Source of the DNA: Gracilaria gracilis
Lineage: Eukaryota > Rhodophyta > Florideophyceae > Gracilariales > Gracilariaceae
DNA: 64,000 bases
Reading direction: 5' to 3'
Assembly: GCA_030374805.1 (NCBI GenBank)
Contig: JARGSG010000037.1
Coordinates: forward strand, 310,001 to 374,000
The number at the start of each line of letters is the position of its first letter. Within the stretch, counting starts at the first letter, position 1. Below, piece by piece: positions 29,868 to 40,517 of this stretch. Made by a program: the position numbers and the translations under genes. The notes under the pieces are model-generated. The model made no database searches. It was not told where the DNA came from and worked only from the letters and a program-made list of their open reading frames with translations.

Positions 29868-31346
29868 CTATAGCACCACAAGAAGAATAGACAGGAGAAT
29901 GATGCAGGTAATCGCCGCGAGAATCGGTGTCAAACCGGCCCCGACAAGAATGCTTGTCAATGTTTTCCAGTTCACATGAGACGCACTAGCCAACTGCACG
30001 CCAACCACCGCACCCACAACCGCGTGCGAAGTCGAGACGGGAAGCCCAAACGATGAAGCCACCAAAACTGAACAAGCCGCCGCGAACTGTGCTGGAAAAG
30101 CTCTTGCAAAAGTCCATGGCTTAGAGCTGAGCGACTTTTCTCCGCTGCCCCCAATCGTGGCAATCACTCTTGATCCGAAAATGGCCAATCCCAGTGCAAT
30201 TGCTACACCACCCGTACACAATACGGCCAACAAAAGGGTGTGTGCTATTGTGTCGACTTTGCCATCGCTACTTCTGAGAAGGTAAAAGCGAAGGATCATT
30301 ATGAACGGACCGACTCCATTGGACACGTCGTTGCTCCCGTGTGCGAATGACAATGCTGGTACCGTTGTCACAAGTAGCCCGCCAAAATACCAAGAGTTCT
30401 CCGTCAGAGCAATCTTTTTTGGCCGCAGAAGTCCCACCATTCCGTAATTCGTAACCTTCTCTTCAGGGGTTTCTGGGGTTTGTTTGGAACGGTCGGAACA
30501 GTCGTCGGCAGATTTCTCACCCGATTTTGCTGGAGCTTCGTCGGCGGAGTGTTCCGGAAGTGTATCCATAGCCAATTTCTCGTATTCACCGTTCACGACC
30601 AACCATCCACCAACGAAACCAAGCGCGAAAGCCATAGTCAAACCAGTGAGGAAGCTACATGTGGATGGATGCTCGTAACCGAATATTTGAACGAGCGAGT
30701 CTGTTAACACACCTGCTACTGCTGCGGCCGTGAGCCCTGCTAAACTTGGCGCTACAATGTAGTTATAACGCTTTCCTCGGAGCGCTAAACTGGTAAGGTG
30801 GAGTAGAAAGAACCCTAACACACAACCTAACAAGGGGGAGATTATCCAAGCAGCGGCAATTTGATATAGCTTTTGCCAGTGCAAGGATCCTGGACCATGC
30901 AGTAGCATTGCAGCGCCCGCTACTGCACCGACAGCTGCATGCGTCGAAGACAGGGGTATTGCCAGCACGGTTCCGATAAAGATAATCGTCATTGCGGAGA
31001 GCAGCACACACAGAAATGCTAAGGCGGCTTCATGGGAAGATGGATCTTCCGCGAGGGAGGGCGATACACCTTTTGACAGCGTGTGCGCAACTCGGGAACC
31101 GGCGAGCGATGCGCCGAGAATATTACAAATGGCAGCCAGAATTATGGCCATCCGTGTGGTGAGAGCCCCACATCCGATGGGGACTCCGACAGAATTTGCT
31201 ACATCGTTAGCGCCAAGGACGAAGAGCATTCCAAAAGCGCCAATTGCTCCAATGGAAAGAAGTATGAACGGATCAGCAATCATGATGGGCTGGTATTTCG
31301 CAACAGATGTGAAGCTTTGATTCCGGAGAGAGAGCGACTTGCGCAA
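29868..31346 (-). CDS. PiT family inorganic phosphate transporter
   Basis: 492 residues. A sodium- or proton-coupled inorganic phosphate symporter (PHO4/PiT/SLC20 family) in a plasma or organelle membrane. Both family signatures are present: GANDVANSVG at residues 45-54 and GSNDVSNGVGP around residue 336. They lie in two homologous halves with many hydrophobic segments. Between the halves is a hydrophilic loop of roughly 60 residues (around 255-315) rich in Glu, Lys and Ser, as in eukaryotic PiT proteins. The likely start is the first ATG; a start at Met22, next to the first membrane segment, is possible. The 305-bp gap to the proteasome gene downstream in transcription order holds no other gene. 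Confidence 0.93.
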   Translation of the reverse strand: MRKSLSLRNQSFTSVAKYQPIMIADPFILLSIGAIGAFGMLFVLGANDVANSVGVPIGCGALTTRMAIILAAICNILGASLAGSRVAHTLSKGVSPSLAEDPSSHEAALAFLCVLLSAMTIIFIGTVLAIPLSSTHAAVGAVAGAAMLLHGPGSLHWQKLYQIAAAWIISPLLGCVLGFFLLHLTSLALRGKRYNYIVAPSLAGLTAAAVAGVLTDSLVQIFGYEHPSTCSFLTGLTMAFALGFVGGWLVVNGEYEKLAMDTLPEHSADEAPAKSGEKSADDCSDRSKQTPETPEEKVTNYGMVGLLRPKKIALTENSWYFGGLLVTTVPALSFAHGSNDVSNGVGPFIMILRFYLLRSSDGKVDTIAHTLLLAVLCTGGVAIALGLAIFGSRVIATIGGSGEKSLSSKPWTFARAFPAQFAAACSVLVASSFGLPVSTSHAVVGAVVGVQLASASHVNWKTLTSILVGAGLTPILAAITCIILLSILLVVL

Positions 31347-32883
31347 TGTTCATGAGCGCGTAATGATGGTTGCGAACGCCGACGCATCATGATGCTGCTG
31401 CTCTAGTTGAGGTCAGAAGCGATAGCGACGGAGCTTGCTACTCCCCAGTGAGATAATTGTTAGTGTCAGCCAGTTACCTATGGTCGCTCGCAACACGCCT
31501 GTTAATGAGAGCTTCTTATCATGGGGCATAGCTCGCTCTCGAAACGCGTGTTTCGCGTGTAGGGAAAACGAAGGTTTCAATGTCCATTTGCATGCGCTTC
31601 TCTCGTGTCTCTCGTCTCTGGTTTTTGCCCTTCTCTTAGTCTATGATCTCAGCTTCTGGCCAGTGATGGAAAGGCCACTCCAGTGCTCGCCTGATCGCAT
31701 CTTGCGAATATTCCGGGCCCGTATATTTCTAATTGATGCGTCACACCATATATTTGAATTCACCGACTTATGGAGCGAAGCATAACGCACGAAATGCAGA
31801 TGTCTGTGGGTTGCAGCAGCTGTACGGAGGCGTCACATCCTTTAAGAGTGGGGGGTAATATAGATTCGATCCTAATGAAAGTTGATAACATTTTTGCCGA
31901 TTTCGCCTTCCAACATTCACATGAAAAGAGAGAACGAGAGTGAGACCTTCCAACATGAGTCGTGAAACGCAGTCCCACGCACACGGAACACAGAGACATT
32001 CGAAGAAACAAGAGTATCGGGGTTTGCTTTCACGACTGTACCTTTGTAGCTTGTGATTTTCATTAACACACAGAAACAGCTAAGCTATCAAAATGCATGA
32101 TACCGTAGTTAGACATCTGGGTACAGATGGACTCATGTCCACGCATGGCCCTTCAGAATCGGATTGCTGGGTCTGCGATGAATGAGAGGTTTAGCTGTAG
32201 GCTCTTGGACAAGCCGAAGTGAAGAGAATCGCGAAGAGCCTGATGTATCTGTCACGGGGAGGGATTTGGCCGTAGCACGGCCTTTTTCGTTCTTGTCTGC
32301 GAGACGAAGGCGGCCAGCCACCTACACTTTATCAACTTTGCTTCTCATCGAATTCTATCTTACTCACCTTCATCCTTCGCGCTGAACGTTGTCACGTCCT
32401 AGACTCTCGCCGGGAGTCCTTTCTCGTTTCTGGAGATGGATGGGGATATTCTGTACAACTTCATTGCATCTGTTAGGAACAGATACACCACCACCGCAAA
32501 CTCGTACAGCTCGGGCCTGGCTTTTTGAGACGGCCGCATAGACCCGGGTTGTTCCAGAAACTAACTTCTTTACAGGGGGTCGCCCTCGTTAACGAGCCCT
32601 CTATACAAAGTTCCTAAACTTCTATGCTTAGCAAGCATATCGCAAGTTGCAACAACTGTTAGCAGTGTTTGGACGGGTATGGGCAACAATCTAACTCCAC
32701 TATGTTACATTGAATCAAACTTCATCTGGGCTATAAACACAAAGCCCGGGTGCTAAGTTGGAATGGTTGCAATTGCTGTCGTGTCCTTCTCACGAATTCG
32801 ATTGCTTTCTTGAGCGGCGACAAAAGCTAACAAACGCCATTAGCCTTGAGAACCCTCCTCCGGTGTTCAGGTTCTTTCGGCTA
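31347..32883. other. Intergenic stretch without supported gene
   Basis: About 1.5 kb between the transporter start and the 3' end of the acidic-protein gene. Short frames on both strands show no recognisable domain. The first part must hold the transporter promoter. Confidence 0.5.
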
Positions 32884-35037
32884 TTAGTCAGATTCCGCAA
32901 ACTCTATTTCATCAGAGTCAGTTAACATGTCTGCAGAGGATGAAGTCACAACCTGTGACGAGTGATCGGAATCTACTTCTGATTCAGCGCTGGCAAGCGA
33001 CGACGGCTGAGAAACATGATTCGAGCTTTCAAACGACCCAGCGCTGGAAGAAGGGGCCACCTGCGAAGAATAGTCCGAGTCTTCAAATGAGTCAGCAAAA
33101 CCCGACGACGCTATCTGGGAAGAATTACTCGAATCTTCAAAGGACCCAGCACTTGAGGCACTGGTTCGTGGCACAGACTGAGCGTCATGGTCACCATCGA
33201 GCTCATGATGGGAGGTGTTCTGAGAGACAGAAACTTGTTGAATGTGATCACCAGATCCTTGTCCTTCTAGACCTTCTCCACTGTTTGCGGATTCCAAAGC
33301 GTCTCCTGAGCCAGAGTGGCTCTGGGACAAGCTACACTCTGCAGAAGAAGAAAGTTGTGGAGATGACCGAGTGGAACTTGCAGTCCTACCCTCGCCCTCC
33401 GAACCGTTTGAAGAGCTTTCGTTTTCGTTACTAGTGATACGTTCAGCGAGTGATTCATTGGAATTTTGGTCTTCATCTGCGCTGTTCCCACGGCGAAAGC
33501 TTGTTAAAACGGAACGTAACTTTGAGAGAACAAAATCAAACATAGAATCCCCTTCTTGATCTTCATAGGACTCGCCATGACTTCTTCCTTCCTCGACGGT
33601 TTGCTGGGATGAGCTCCTGCTGTCGGGTTCGGGATTACTTGACGACCGCGAAGCGACCTCCTCTCTATTACCGGTGCTTAACCTGGCCGCCTGGTTTTCC
33701 CCGCTACTGGCACTGCTTTGCATATCCCCCACTTCATCCTCATTCTCGAAGGACTCTCCGACTTGATTGGAGTCAAAAGAGTCGCTCGTCGACGTCGATG
33801 TAGAGGATTCTTCACCAGGTTCTGTGAGGGAATCTTCTGACCTGTGTTGTGAGCTGCGGTCAGACTCATTTTCCCCCGAGACCAAACTGCGCAGACGGTC
33901 ACTGGATTCCTCTTCCGGACCATCGGACGGTTCCTTCAGGTCACTCGCGCAGAATTGAAGGTAGCTGTCGTCCTGGTTGACGACACTTCTTCCGTCATTT
34001 GTGAGTGCCGTCTCCTCACTGCCCTCATCTGAGCGCAGATTCTCATGATCAGAGGTCATCACTACTTCCTCTTCGATCAGAACTTGTCCCAGTTCACCGA
34101 GGTCACTACTCTCGTATTCAGAGGAGTCCTCTTTGGTGCTTTGGACCTCGGGTGTTCGGGCTTCTGAAAATGCGCCCCCATCCTCGTCGCTTTGGCTGTC
34201 TGATGAAGCAACGCCTTCCGATGAATATGAACCAGGAACGCCGGACGATGATGAAGCGGCAACGTCTGATGAAGATGACGTCACATGGTCCGACGAAGAT
34301 GAAGCGTCAAAGCTCCATGAAGATGAGGCAGCAACGTCCGATGAAGGTGTGGCAGCAACCTCTGATGAAGATGTGGACCTTAACATCTGGTGGCTACCAC
34401 CCTCCGCTGTTGACCTGGTTACCACGCAAGCCTTATTGACAACTACGGGGGTGGTGAGACTTTCGATTTCCCGAACAGCTCCCTCCATTTCTCTTAAACC
34501 TGGGTTTTCACGTCCACCCTTTTCTTCTTCCTCCGACGAACTCCTCGAAGAGGGCTGTGCATCAGAGCCCGTATCTGCACGACCTTTGTTTCCCAAAGAC
34601 CCTGCACTGTCTTCATGAAGTTCGTCACCATCACCTTTGCTCTCGTTTTTCTCAACTGCATGTTCAACCGGAGAAACACGAGCTTCATGATGGGCGTTCA
34701 TGTCAGGCCCTAGGTTTCGATCTTCGACGATCTCAACCACAGAAACAACACCGGCCCTCTCGCTGGCACCACATTGAAAACAGCATCGCACAGCTTTCTT
34801 CACTCCAGTGCCAATGAGCTTGAACGGTTTCAACATTCCGCGACCAATCCTGCTGCGGCGTCTTACATTCTGTGTTTCTTCGATGACTTCTACATCTCTG
34901 CTTGTCGGAGGGATCATGGAAGCCCCGTGGTCCTGTTCTTCAATTTGCAAGCCATAGCCATTGTAAATATTCGAGCGCTCAGGAGCCTCACTTCTTTCAT
35001 TCACAACTTGCATTTGTCCTTCTTCCGTGGTTTTCAA
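32884..35037 (-). CDS. Ser/Glu-rich acidic low-complexity protein
   Basis: 717 codons, function unknown. Residues 1-110 are more ordinary, with a basic and Cys-containing patch (RRRSRIGRGMLKPFK, then KKAVRCCFQCGA) that might bind membrane or nucleic acid. Almost all of the rest is Ser, Glu, Asp and Gly in low-complexity order and probably disordered. Imperfect repeats occur around residues 215-280 (SSDVAASSS-type) and near the C-terminus (SSAGSFEDSxxSSQ-type, about five copies), ending in the acidic EIEFAESD. Such proteins can be phosphorylation-rich scaffolds or acidic nuclear proteins; nothing here decides. A consensus TATA box (TATAAAAGG on the minus strand, 35211-35219) lies 175 bp upstream, so it is probably an expressed gene. 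Confidence 0.75.
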   Translation of the reverse strand: MKTTEEGQMQVVNERSEAPERSNIYNGYGLQIEEQDHGASMIPPTSRDVEVIEETQNVRRRSRIGRGMLKPFKLIGTGVKKAVRCCFQCGASERAGVVSVVEIVEDRNLGPDMNAHHEARVSPVEHAVEKNESKGDGDELHEDSAGSLGNKGRADTGSDAQPSSRSSSEEEEKGGRENPGLREMEGAVREIESLTTPVVVNKACVVTRSTAEGGSHQMLRSTSSSEVAATPSSDVAASSSWSFDASSSSDHVTSSSSDVAASSSSGVPGSYSSEGVASSDSQSDEDGGAFSEARTPEVQSTKEDSSEYESSDLGELGQVLIEEEVVMTSDHENLRSDEGSEETALTNDGRSVVNQDDSYLQFCASDLKEPSDGPEEESSDRLRSLVSGENESDRSSQHRSEDSLTEPGEESSTSTSTSDSFDSNQVGESFENEDEVGDMQSSASSGENQAARLSTGNREEVASRSSSNPEPDSRSSSQQTVEEGRSHGESYEDQEGDSMFDFVLSKLRSVLTSFRRGNSADEDQNSNESLAERITSNENESSSNGSEGEGRTASSTRSSPQLSSSAECSLSQSHSGSGDALESANSGEGLEGQGSGDHIQQVSVSQNTSHHELDGDHDAQSVPRTSASSAGSFEDSSNSSQIASSGFADSFEDSDYSSQVAPSSSAGSFESSNHVSQPSSLASAESEVDSDHSSQVVTSSSADMLTDSDEIEFAESD

Positions 35038-35210
35038 AAGGAGGTTGGGAGATATTGAAGACTGGTCAGGTTAGGTTTGAAGGTTTGGGCACAGAAAGTT
35101 CTCGCGAATTCGCTAGGAGTTGCAGAGAGACAGATACAAGTCGGTTCAATGTCGCTGTTGTGTGCGGCAGTGAAGGATGAGAGAACTGCGATCCGCGACA
35201 GCTGAGACTC

Positions 35211-35219
35211 CCTTTTATA
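35211..35219 (-). promoter_or_regulatory. TATA box of the acidic-protein gene
   Basis: TATAAAAGG on the minus strand, 175 bp before the ATG at 35037. It is a strong consensus match. Confidence 0.6.
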
Positions 35220-36580
35220 CCCCGCTCATGCCAGCCAAAAGGCTCACACGTTCAAGCGTCCATGACACCCTTCGCCTAAACCAGATGATTTACTTTGACG
35301 ACTTTCCCAATGAGGAATTACCGTGCGGCTTGGTTGTTCAAAATCAACGATACCCAATGTTGCATGAACACGAAACATATGCCAAGTAATCTTCTCGAGG
35401 CTCGTCGACGCACGCAGCTGTTCTCTTCACTGCTGTACAAACGTCCGCTCTCTTTGTTCTTCTCTGTGTAGACGAGATTCAACTGGTCTCTTTCTTTATC
35501 CCAAGCATTCACAACAATTCAGATTTTCCGATTACCATAGCAAGTGAAGCAAACGCCATTATACTTTGAATGGTGAGTCAGACCTTAACATCCATCTCAC
35601 TTCAAGCAGTGTCAGACGCCTGATCATCACACATTCCTCTCTTCAAGCTTAAATGTAAGTCGCTTGCAAGGCTTTAAGAGACGCGCCCAGCCGATGTCAA
35701 ATTTCAGAAGCGGATTTCAGAGGCAGGTGCTTCTGAAATATGACATGACGTGAATCCAGCTCTAAACGGGTTGGCATGTTAACCTGACCCAGCGAGTCAT
35801 CCATGCCGACTTCGTAGAAGGAGTTGCATGTTTCGAGCATGAATGTAGGTAAAAGAACGCCCATGCGGCGTTTAAGGCGTTCCATTTCTTTAGAAGTGTT
35901 TAATATGCTTTCTCGCATGCTTCTTCACAGTGGCCATCGGTTCTGAATTCCAAACCCCAGAAGTACTACTCACGGTCATTCACTTTAGGCTGCATCCCAA
36001 ACGGTGAGTAAGGACATAGATTCCCAACATCAGGAAAGAAGAAAATCCCTAATGCATTCTCAGTGAGTATACGAAACCTTCCCGTAGTAATAACAATGTG
36101 TCTAGGAGATTCTCTCGCAAGAAGGCCAAGTGTTCTCACGAGCTGGGCAAAGGCCAAGTAAGAGTAGTTTTCATTCGCTGAACATGCACACATTGAGGAA
36201 CATAAGTACCGACGGTACCAAGGAAGAGGACTACCTTTGGTGCGCTCTTAGTCCTAATTGCCTTTGTATCGAAGGTATCTAACTTGTGCTGGCACGGCCG
36301 CAAGACGAATGCGAAACGATTCTACACACTTCGCATTCGGAGTAAGAAGGTATAGATACACTTCGTAAAGGTACAGCATTGTCCTGTGTAGGATACATGT
36401 TTATTTGGCGCGAAAACAACGATTTTGAAAAACCAAAGGCCGTGATGGCTGTGCACAGTGTGCAGGTCATTCATGTGGACAACACCAAACCCTAAGTCCT
36501 ACGCTGATGGGACGGATCAATTTTCAACGCTCGTCATCCCCGCTCGTCATACTCGTAAGATCGTGTTGCCAACCGGTAAT
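35220..36580. other. Intergenic stretch without supported gene
   Basis: About 1.4 kb between divergently transcribed genes. Short frames on both strands lack recognisable domains. The right end carries the 12-bp repeat and the promoter of the MAD1-like gene. Confidence 0.5.
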
Positions 36581-36616
36581 ATCCAGCTGATTATCCAACT
36601 GATTATCCAACTGAGA
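36581..36616. repeat. 12-bp tandem repeat before the MAD1-like gene
   Basis: Three units, ATCCAGCTGATT, ATCCAACTGATT and ATCCAACTGAGA, about 80 bp before the start codon. They may lie in the promoter or 5' UTR. Confidence 0.7.
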
Positions 36617-36696
36617 ATCCAGGTTGGTGACTGGAGCACGTCTTTCCTTTTGCCACTTGAGAAGCTCTGGACTTGAACTTTTGACTTCCAGTTGAA

Positions 36697-38922
36697 ATGG
36701 ATGATGACACCGCGGCTTCGCCACCCGACAATGCGTGGCTTCGAGTGAGCGATACGATACGTTCCCTACAAAGCGATGTACGCGTTCTTCAGGATCCTGC
36801 CGTGCGTTCGGCCTTGCAGACACCCCCAGCTGCGCCACGTACACCTGCTGAACTCAACGCTAAGATTGTTGCACTGCGAACAGAGCTTAGCCAACGAGAA
36901 CAGAAGCTAAAGGAGGAAAAAGAAATAACTCTAGCAGCCCGTCAACGCGCTGCTAGAGCAGAGGGGGAGCTTGAGGCATTGCGACGTCAGAATGACGAGA
37001 CTTCATCTCTGCATGAACGTGCCGTTTCTGACGCTACTTCCCGCATTGAAGAATTGGAGACTCAGCTTTCGGAAAGAGAAGCTAGTATCAGAATGCAGAG
37101 GCTGCGGCATCGTGACGAACGCGAGCGAGGCCGAATCTCTGATACATCTTTTGCATCTGAAAGAGAGATGCTTACTACCCAGGTACAGGTCGCCGAAGGA
37201 AAGCTTAAACGTCTGGAACGCGAATTGCTGGCGGAAAAGGCTCGCAATGATGCAGAGAGAAAAGAACTTAAGGAAAAGTGCGATTGGGCGTACGGCTATG
37301 CGAAGAGATTACAGAAAGAAATAGAGCATCTCTCAAGCACCCGGTCTTCCTTCGGCGAGTTCCGGGATGCAAACACGACAGACCTGCGGACCAAGAACGT
37401 GGCTCTAGAATCAGAAGTTTTCCGAATGCGGTCTCAACTTCGTGACGAGAGCGTCAGTCGTACTCGAATGGGAGCAAAACTCGCCGAACTGGAGGGTGAG
37501 AACGATCGACTTCGAGAGCTTTGCAGGAATGCGCAGCAGAATGAAGAGCAGTCAAAGTTTATGAACGAGGAAATTACTCTTCTACGTATTCAAGCTTCCG
37601 AAGAGGAGCAAGCTGTCCGGAACGCTTCGGCACTACAGAGTGAGAAAGAAGAACTTGCTCGTCTAATCTCCGCCCTATCTCCTACCGGTGATGCGCAAGA
37701 AGGTATTCAAATACTACGTTCTCTTGCTGACGGGGCGGGGGGCAGCAAGAGTGCTGATATCGCTCAGCGTATAGCAGCGCAGCAATATGAGGTTCGAATT
37801 GCAGAAATAGAACAAGAACATAGCATAAAGCTTTTGAGGTTACAGGGCGAGCTGGATGATTGTCATCGGAGCATGCGTGAAATGAAGAACGAAAGTATTC
37901 AACTTCAGGAAGATAAAGAAACAGCTTCTGCACAGCAGAAACGCAGTGAACGCGGTCGACGGATTTTACAACGAGAAGTTGATCATCTCAAAGCGGCACT
38001 GCGTGAAATTGAAGAAGACGAGATTGGGACAACTTCTCAGCCGGAAGACAGTAGATTGCGGCGAAGGGTTGAAGATGCTGAAAAGATGTCATCAGAGTAC
38101 AGGTCGGCGCTGGCAAGCGTTGAGGCAGAATTGGAAAAGAAACGGAAGCAAATCGGAGAGTTGAGGTCAAGGAGCATAGGAGAATTTGAATCCATGCCTT
38201 CGAGGGACCAGCGGTTATCCAGAGTACGGGAGCTGAAACATCAGTTGGATTCAGAAGCTGGTCTTAGACGGGAGGCTGAAAAGGAGGTGGACAAGTTAAA
38301 TGCTCAACTGAAAGATATTCAGGGGAAAATGGAAGAACTTCAAGCTGAATATGCAATGCTTCCGCCTGATACGTCAGCTCCTGACTACGATCCCACCAAA
38401 GTTAAAGCATTACACCTCGTTGATAATCCACTGGCAAAAGCTTTGCGGGACTATGCGATGACCTCAATCGAGAAAAGGCACAGAGCACGTGAGCATTTGG
38501 ATAAAGATGTGGATATGTGTGATGAAAGTAATGCAGAAGTAACGACTTTGAAGATGAGATTGTCTCAGTTACAACAAGAGAATGAGCAACTTTCAAAAGA
38601 TTCCAAGGTAGGACTGAGAACCAAAGAGATTGCAATGAAGAAGATCGAAGAGGTTCGGGGGGCTGTTTATCACTTGTTTGGATGGTCAATGAGATTGACA
38701 GGTGCAAAGTATACGCTTGGATCCCTGTATGCTGAAAGTCCGAATGAACTACTTGAGTTCGGGAGGAATGAGAATGGGACTTTTGCGCTGATGGAAACTC
38801 ATTATACGAACCAACTCACTGAGGACATTGAAGAATACGTGCAGAAAATGAACTCAATTCCTGGGTTTCTCGCGCAGATAACCATGGAGAATTTGGGGAA
38901 GACTACTATGATGAATGTGTGA
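36697..38922 (+). CDS. MAD1: Spindle assembly checkpoint protein MAD1
   Basis: 741 residues. MAD1 anchors MAD2 at unattached kinetochores and nuclear pores and starts assembly of the mitotic checkpoint complex. Residues about 45-560 are nearly continuous heptad-rich coiled coil. At about 567-580 the sequence KVKALHLVDNPLA matches the MAD2-interaction motif (K-x-L-H-x-x-x-NP in known MAD1). Residues from about 640 form the C-terminal RWD-like domain: KKIEEVRGAVYHLFGW, SLYAESPNELLEF, LMETHYTNQL and NSIPGFLAQITMENL match conserved blocks in order. The three residues aligned to the Bub1-binding RLK motif read RTK. The length agrees with MAD1 (about 720-750). No intron. The first ATG is used; it lies soon after a 12-bp repeat. 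Confidence 0.9.
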   Translation: MDDDTAASPPDNAWLRVSDTIRSLQSDVRVLQDPAVRSALQTPPAAPRTPAELNAKIVALRTELSQREQKLKEEKEITLAARQRAARAEGELEALRRQNDETSSLHERAVSDATSRIEELETQLSEREASIRMQRLRHRDERERGRISDTSFASEREMLTTQVQVAEGKLKRLERELLAEKARNDAERKELKEKCDWAYGYAKRLQKEIEHLSSTRSSFGEFRDANTTDLRTKNVALESEVFRMRSQLRDESVSRTRMGAKLAELEGENDRLRELCRNAQQNEEQSKFMNEEITLLRIQASEEEQAVRNASALQSEKEELARLISALSPTGDAQEGIQILRSLADGAGGSKSADIAQRIAAQQYEVRIAEIEQEHSIKLLRLQGELDDCHRSMREMKNESIQLQEDKETASAQQKRSERGRRILQREVDHLKAALREIEEDEIGTTSQPEDSRLRRRVEDAEKMSSEYRSALASVEAELEKKRKQIGELRSRSIGEFESMPSRDQRLSRVRELKHQLDSEAGLRREAEKEVDKLNAQLKDIQGKMEELQAEYAMLPPDTSAPDYDPTKVKALHLVDNPLAKALRDYAMTSIEKRHRAREHLDKDVDMCDESNAEVTTLKMRLSQLQQENEQLSKDSKVGLRTKEIAMKKIEEVRGAVYHLFGWSMRLTGAKYTLGSLYAESPNELLEFGRNENGTFALMETHYTNQLTEDIEEYVQKMNSIPGFLAQITMENLGKTTMMNV

Positions 38923-39502
38923 AGGAGTGAGTCAGGCCAACGAACTTAATGAGTTTTGTGGAACTTTGCAATCGCTTTAGGCTCTGATAGAAAAGTGGAT
39001 TTGACGAACTGTTCACATTGTGAGCTAATGAATGTAGTCTTGGTGGGACATTTGGGAAAGTGGGTATTAGTGTAGAATAAAATGGTTAGTATACGGTTTG
39101 CTGTTAGTGGTACAACAACAATGGAAACTTTGCAAGATTGACGTGCTATGTTGATCCAGCATCACGATAATTTCATGCAGTAGCGACATCTTCTCTGTTT
39201 CATAAGAAAGCAGGAATGGATGCCTGTATCTTTCTCTGGACACGCATTCAGGCGCTTCTGACAAAAAGTAAGACACAAAGATGTAACGTAATGTCACAAA
39301 CAGTCATAACAGGTGAGCATGCTTGCGGAGTGACCCAGCAAAGCAAACCATGTCTTTTAATGTCTACGTGAGAACAAATAAACCCTTACCAGTGGACTTC
39401 AAACGCAGAGCCAAAACAGTTGAACTACTTTCGTGGAGAACAGAAGAGGGGCGGGAAGCAGCTATGGGCATTAAGAATACGATAATCGTTTGACGGGAAA
39501 TA
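38923..39502. other. Intergenic stretch without supported gene
   Basis: About 580 bp between convergent genes; it must hold both 3' ends. No gene seen. Confidence 0.5.
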
Positions 39503-40318
39503 TCAAGTGGGTGGAGAAGGCCAATTCGGGTTCGGAGGACACTCAGGAAGCAGCACAAGTAGATGAAGGACGGGGTCAGGTGTTGGATGAAGAGGTTCCT
39601 CAAGAGGGTCTGCTACGTCATCAGCACTAAATTGAGGAGGCGAGCTTGCAGATTGGTCATCCTGCACAACCTGGACAGGCTGTACAAACCGCGCATTCTG
39701 CACAACCTGAACAGGCTGCGCCGATTGATTTATGGACAGCGCTTGCGAAGCAGCAATATATCCCTGAAGTACATCAGCAACCGTGCTCCCGAATCGAGAA
39801 CGATATTGTTCCAACAGCCTATTCTTCTTTCCGCGCAAAGTGTTGTACTCTTCGAGGACAATCCTCAGCTCCTCTTCCTTTCTCACTCTAGAACGCTTCA
39901 TACTGAGAGAATTGTTAACTTTGCGTTGATCTTCAGTCCATTTGCAAGTGGTCTTCACGGGTTTGGGAACTTTCTCATACGCAATTGCATTGGCTTGCTT
40001 CTTCATATAGTTGATGAAGCGACGCTGCGACTCTCTCACTCTTTCCTCCAGATGAGGCGGAAGCGGACAGGGTGAACACATGTCTCTGTCGTGGCGAAAC
40101 TGGCAAGTACAATATGATAAATAGGAAGTATGGTGGAATCGGGCGGGCCACGACACGAAGAGCGAGGTTGCTATGTGATTGTGCCGCTGCACAACTGGAG
40201 TGCGGCATGGGGCTTTGTACGGCAACATTTGGCATGCCGCTGGCAAAAAGCTCTGTACACGTCGCTGGTGTTCCTGCATCTGATGACAATGCAGAACGTG
40301 TAGTACGTGGCGGCTCAC
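39503..40318 (-). CDS. bZIP transcription factor
   Basis: The open frame is 271 codons. A start at the internal ATG (40081, MCSPCPLPPHLEER) would give 192 residues and is attractive because the sequence before it is His/Cys-rich and unlike a domain. At about residues 134-175 of the long form, NNSLSMKRSR followed by VRKEEELRIVLEEYNTLR fits the bZIP basic region N-x-x-S-x3-SR with a following leucine-heptad coil. The segment before it is basic and the C-terminal third is Gln/Val/Pro-rich, with QPVQVVQ repeated. Probably a DNA-binding dimeric regulator; the target is unknown. It is divergent from the PLP homeostasis gene with a shared upstream region. Confidence 0.7.
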   Translation of the reverse strand: MSRHVLHVLHCHQMQEHQRRVQSFLPAACQMLPYKAPCRTPVVQRHNHIATSLFVSWPARFHHTSYLSYCTCQFRHDRDMCSPCPLPPHLEERVRESQRRFINYMKKQANAIAYEKVPKPVKTTCKWTEDQRKVNNSLSMKRSRVRKEEELRIVLEEYNTLRGKKNRLLEQYRSRFGSTVADVLQGYIAASQALSINQSAQPVQVVQNARFVQPVQVVQDDQSASSPPQFSADDVADPLEEPLHPTPDPVLHLLVLLPECPPNPNWPSPPT

Positions 40319-40389
40319 CAGGACCGTCCAGGCTGGACGGCTGGGGCGGCCTGGATGCCGGGCCCCGCAACCACGAATCCGTCCATTCC

Positions 40390-40430
40390 CCCTGTATCAC
40401 TACAGGGTAGTAGTATCCGATAGATCGGAT
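40390..40430. promoter_or_regulatory. Two short palindromes between divergent genes
   Basis: CCCTGTA-TCAC-TACAGGG (40390-40407) and ATCCGAT-AG-ATCGGAT (40415-40430) are adjacent inverted repeats with 7-bp arms. They sit between the bZIP gene (minus) and the PLP homeostasis gene (plus), so they are candidate binding sites. Confidence 0.4.
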
Positions 40431-40517
40431 ATCTATCAAAGCTGCTCGCTCTGCATTAGCCCGTAGGTATATCGACCTCCACCGCCCGCATGCTCCTCGC
40501 CCGTAGCGCTACGCAGA

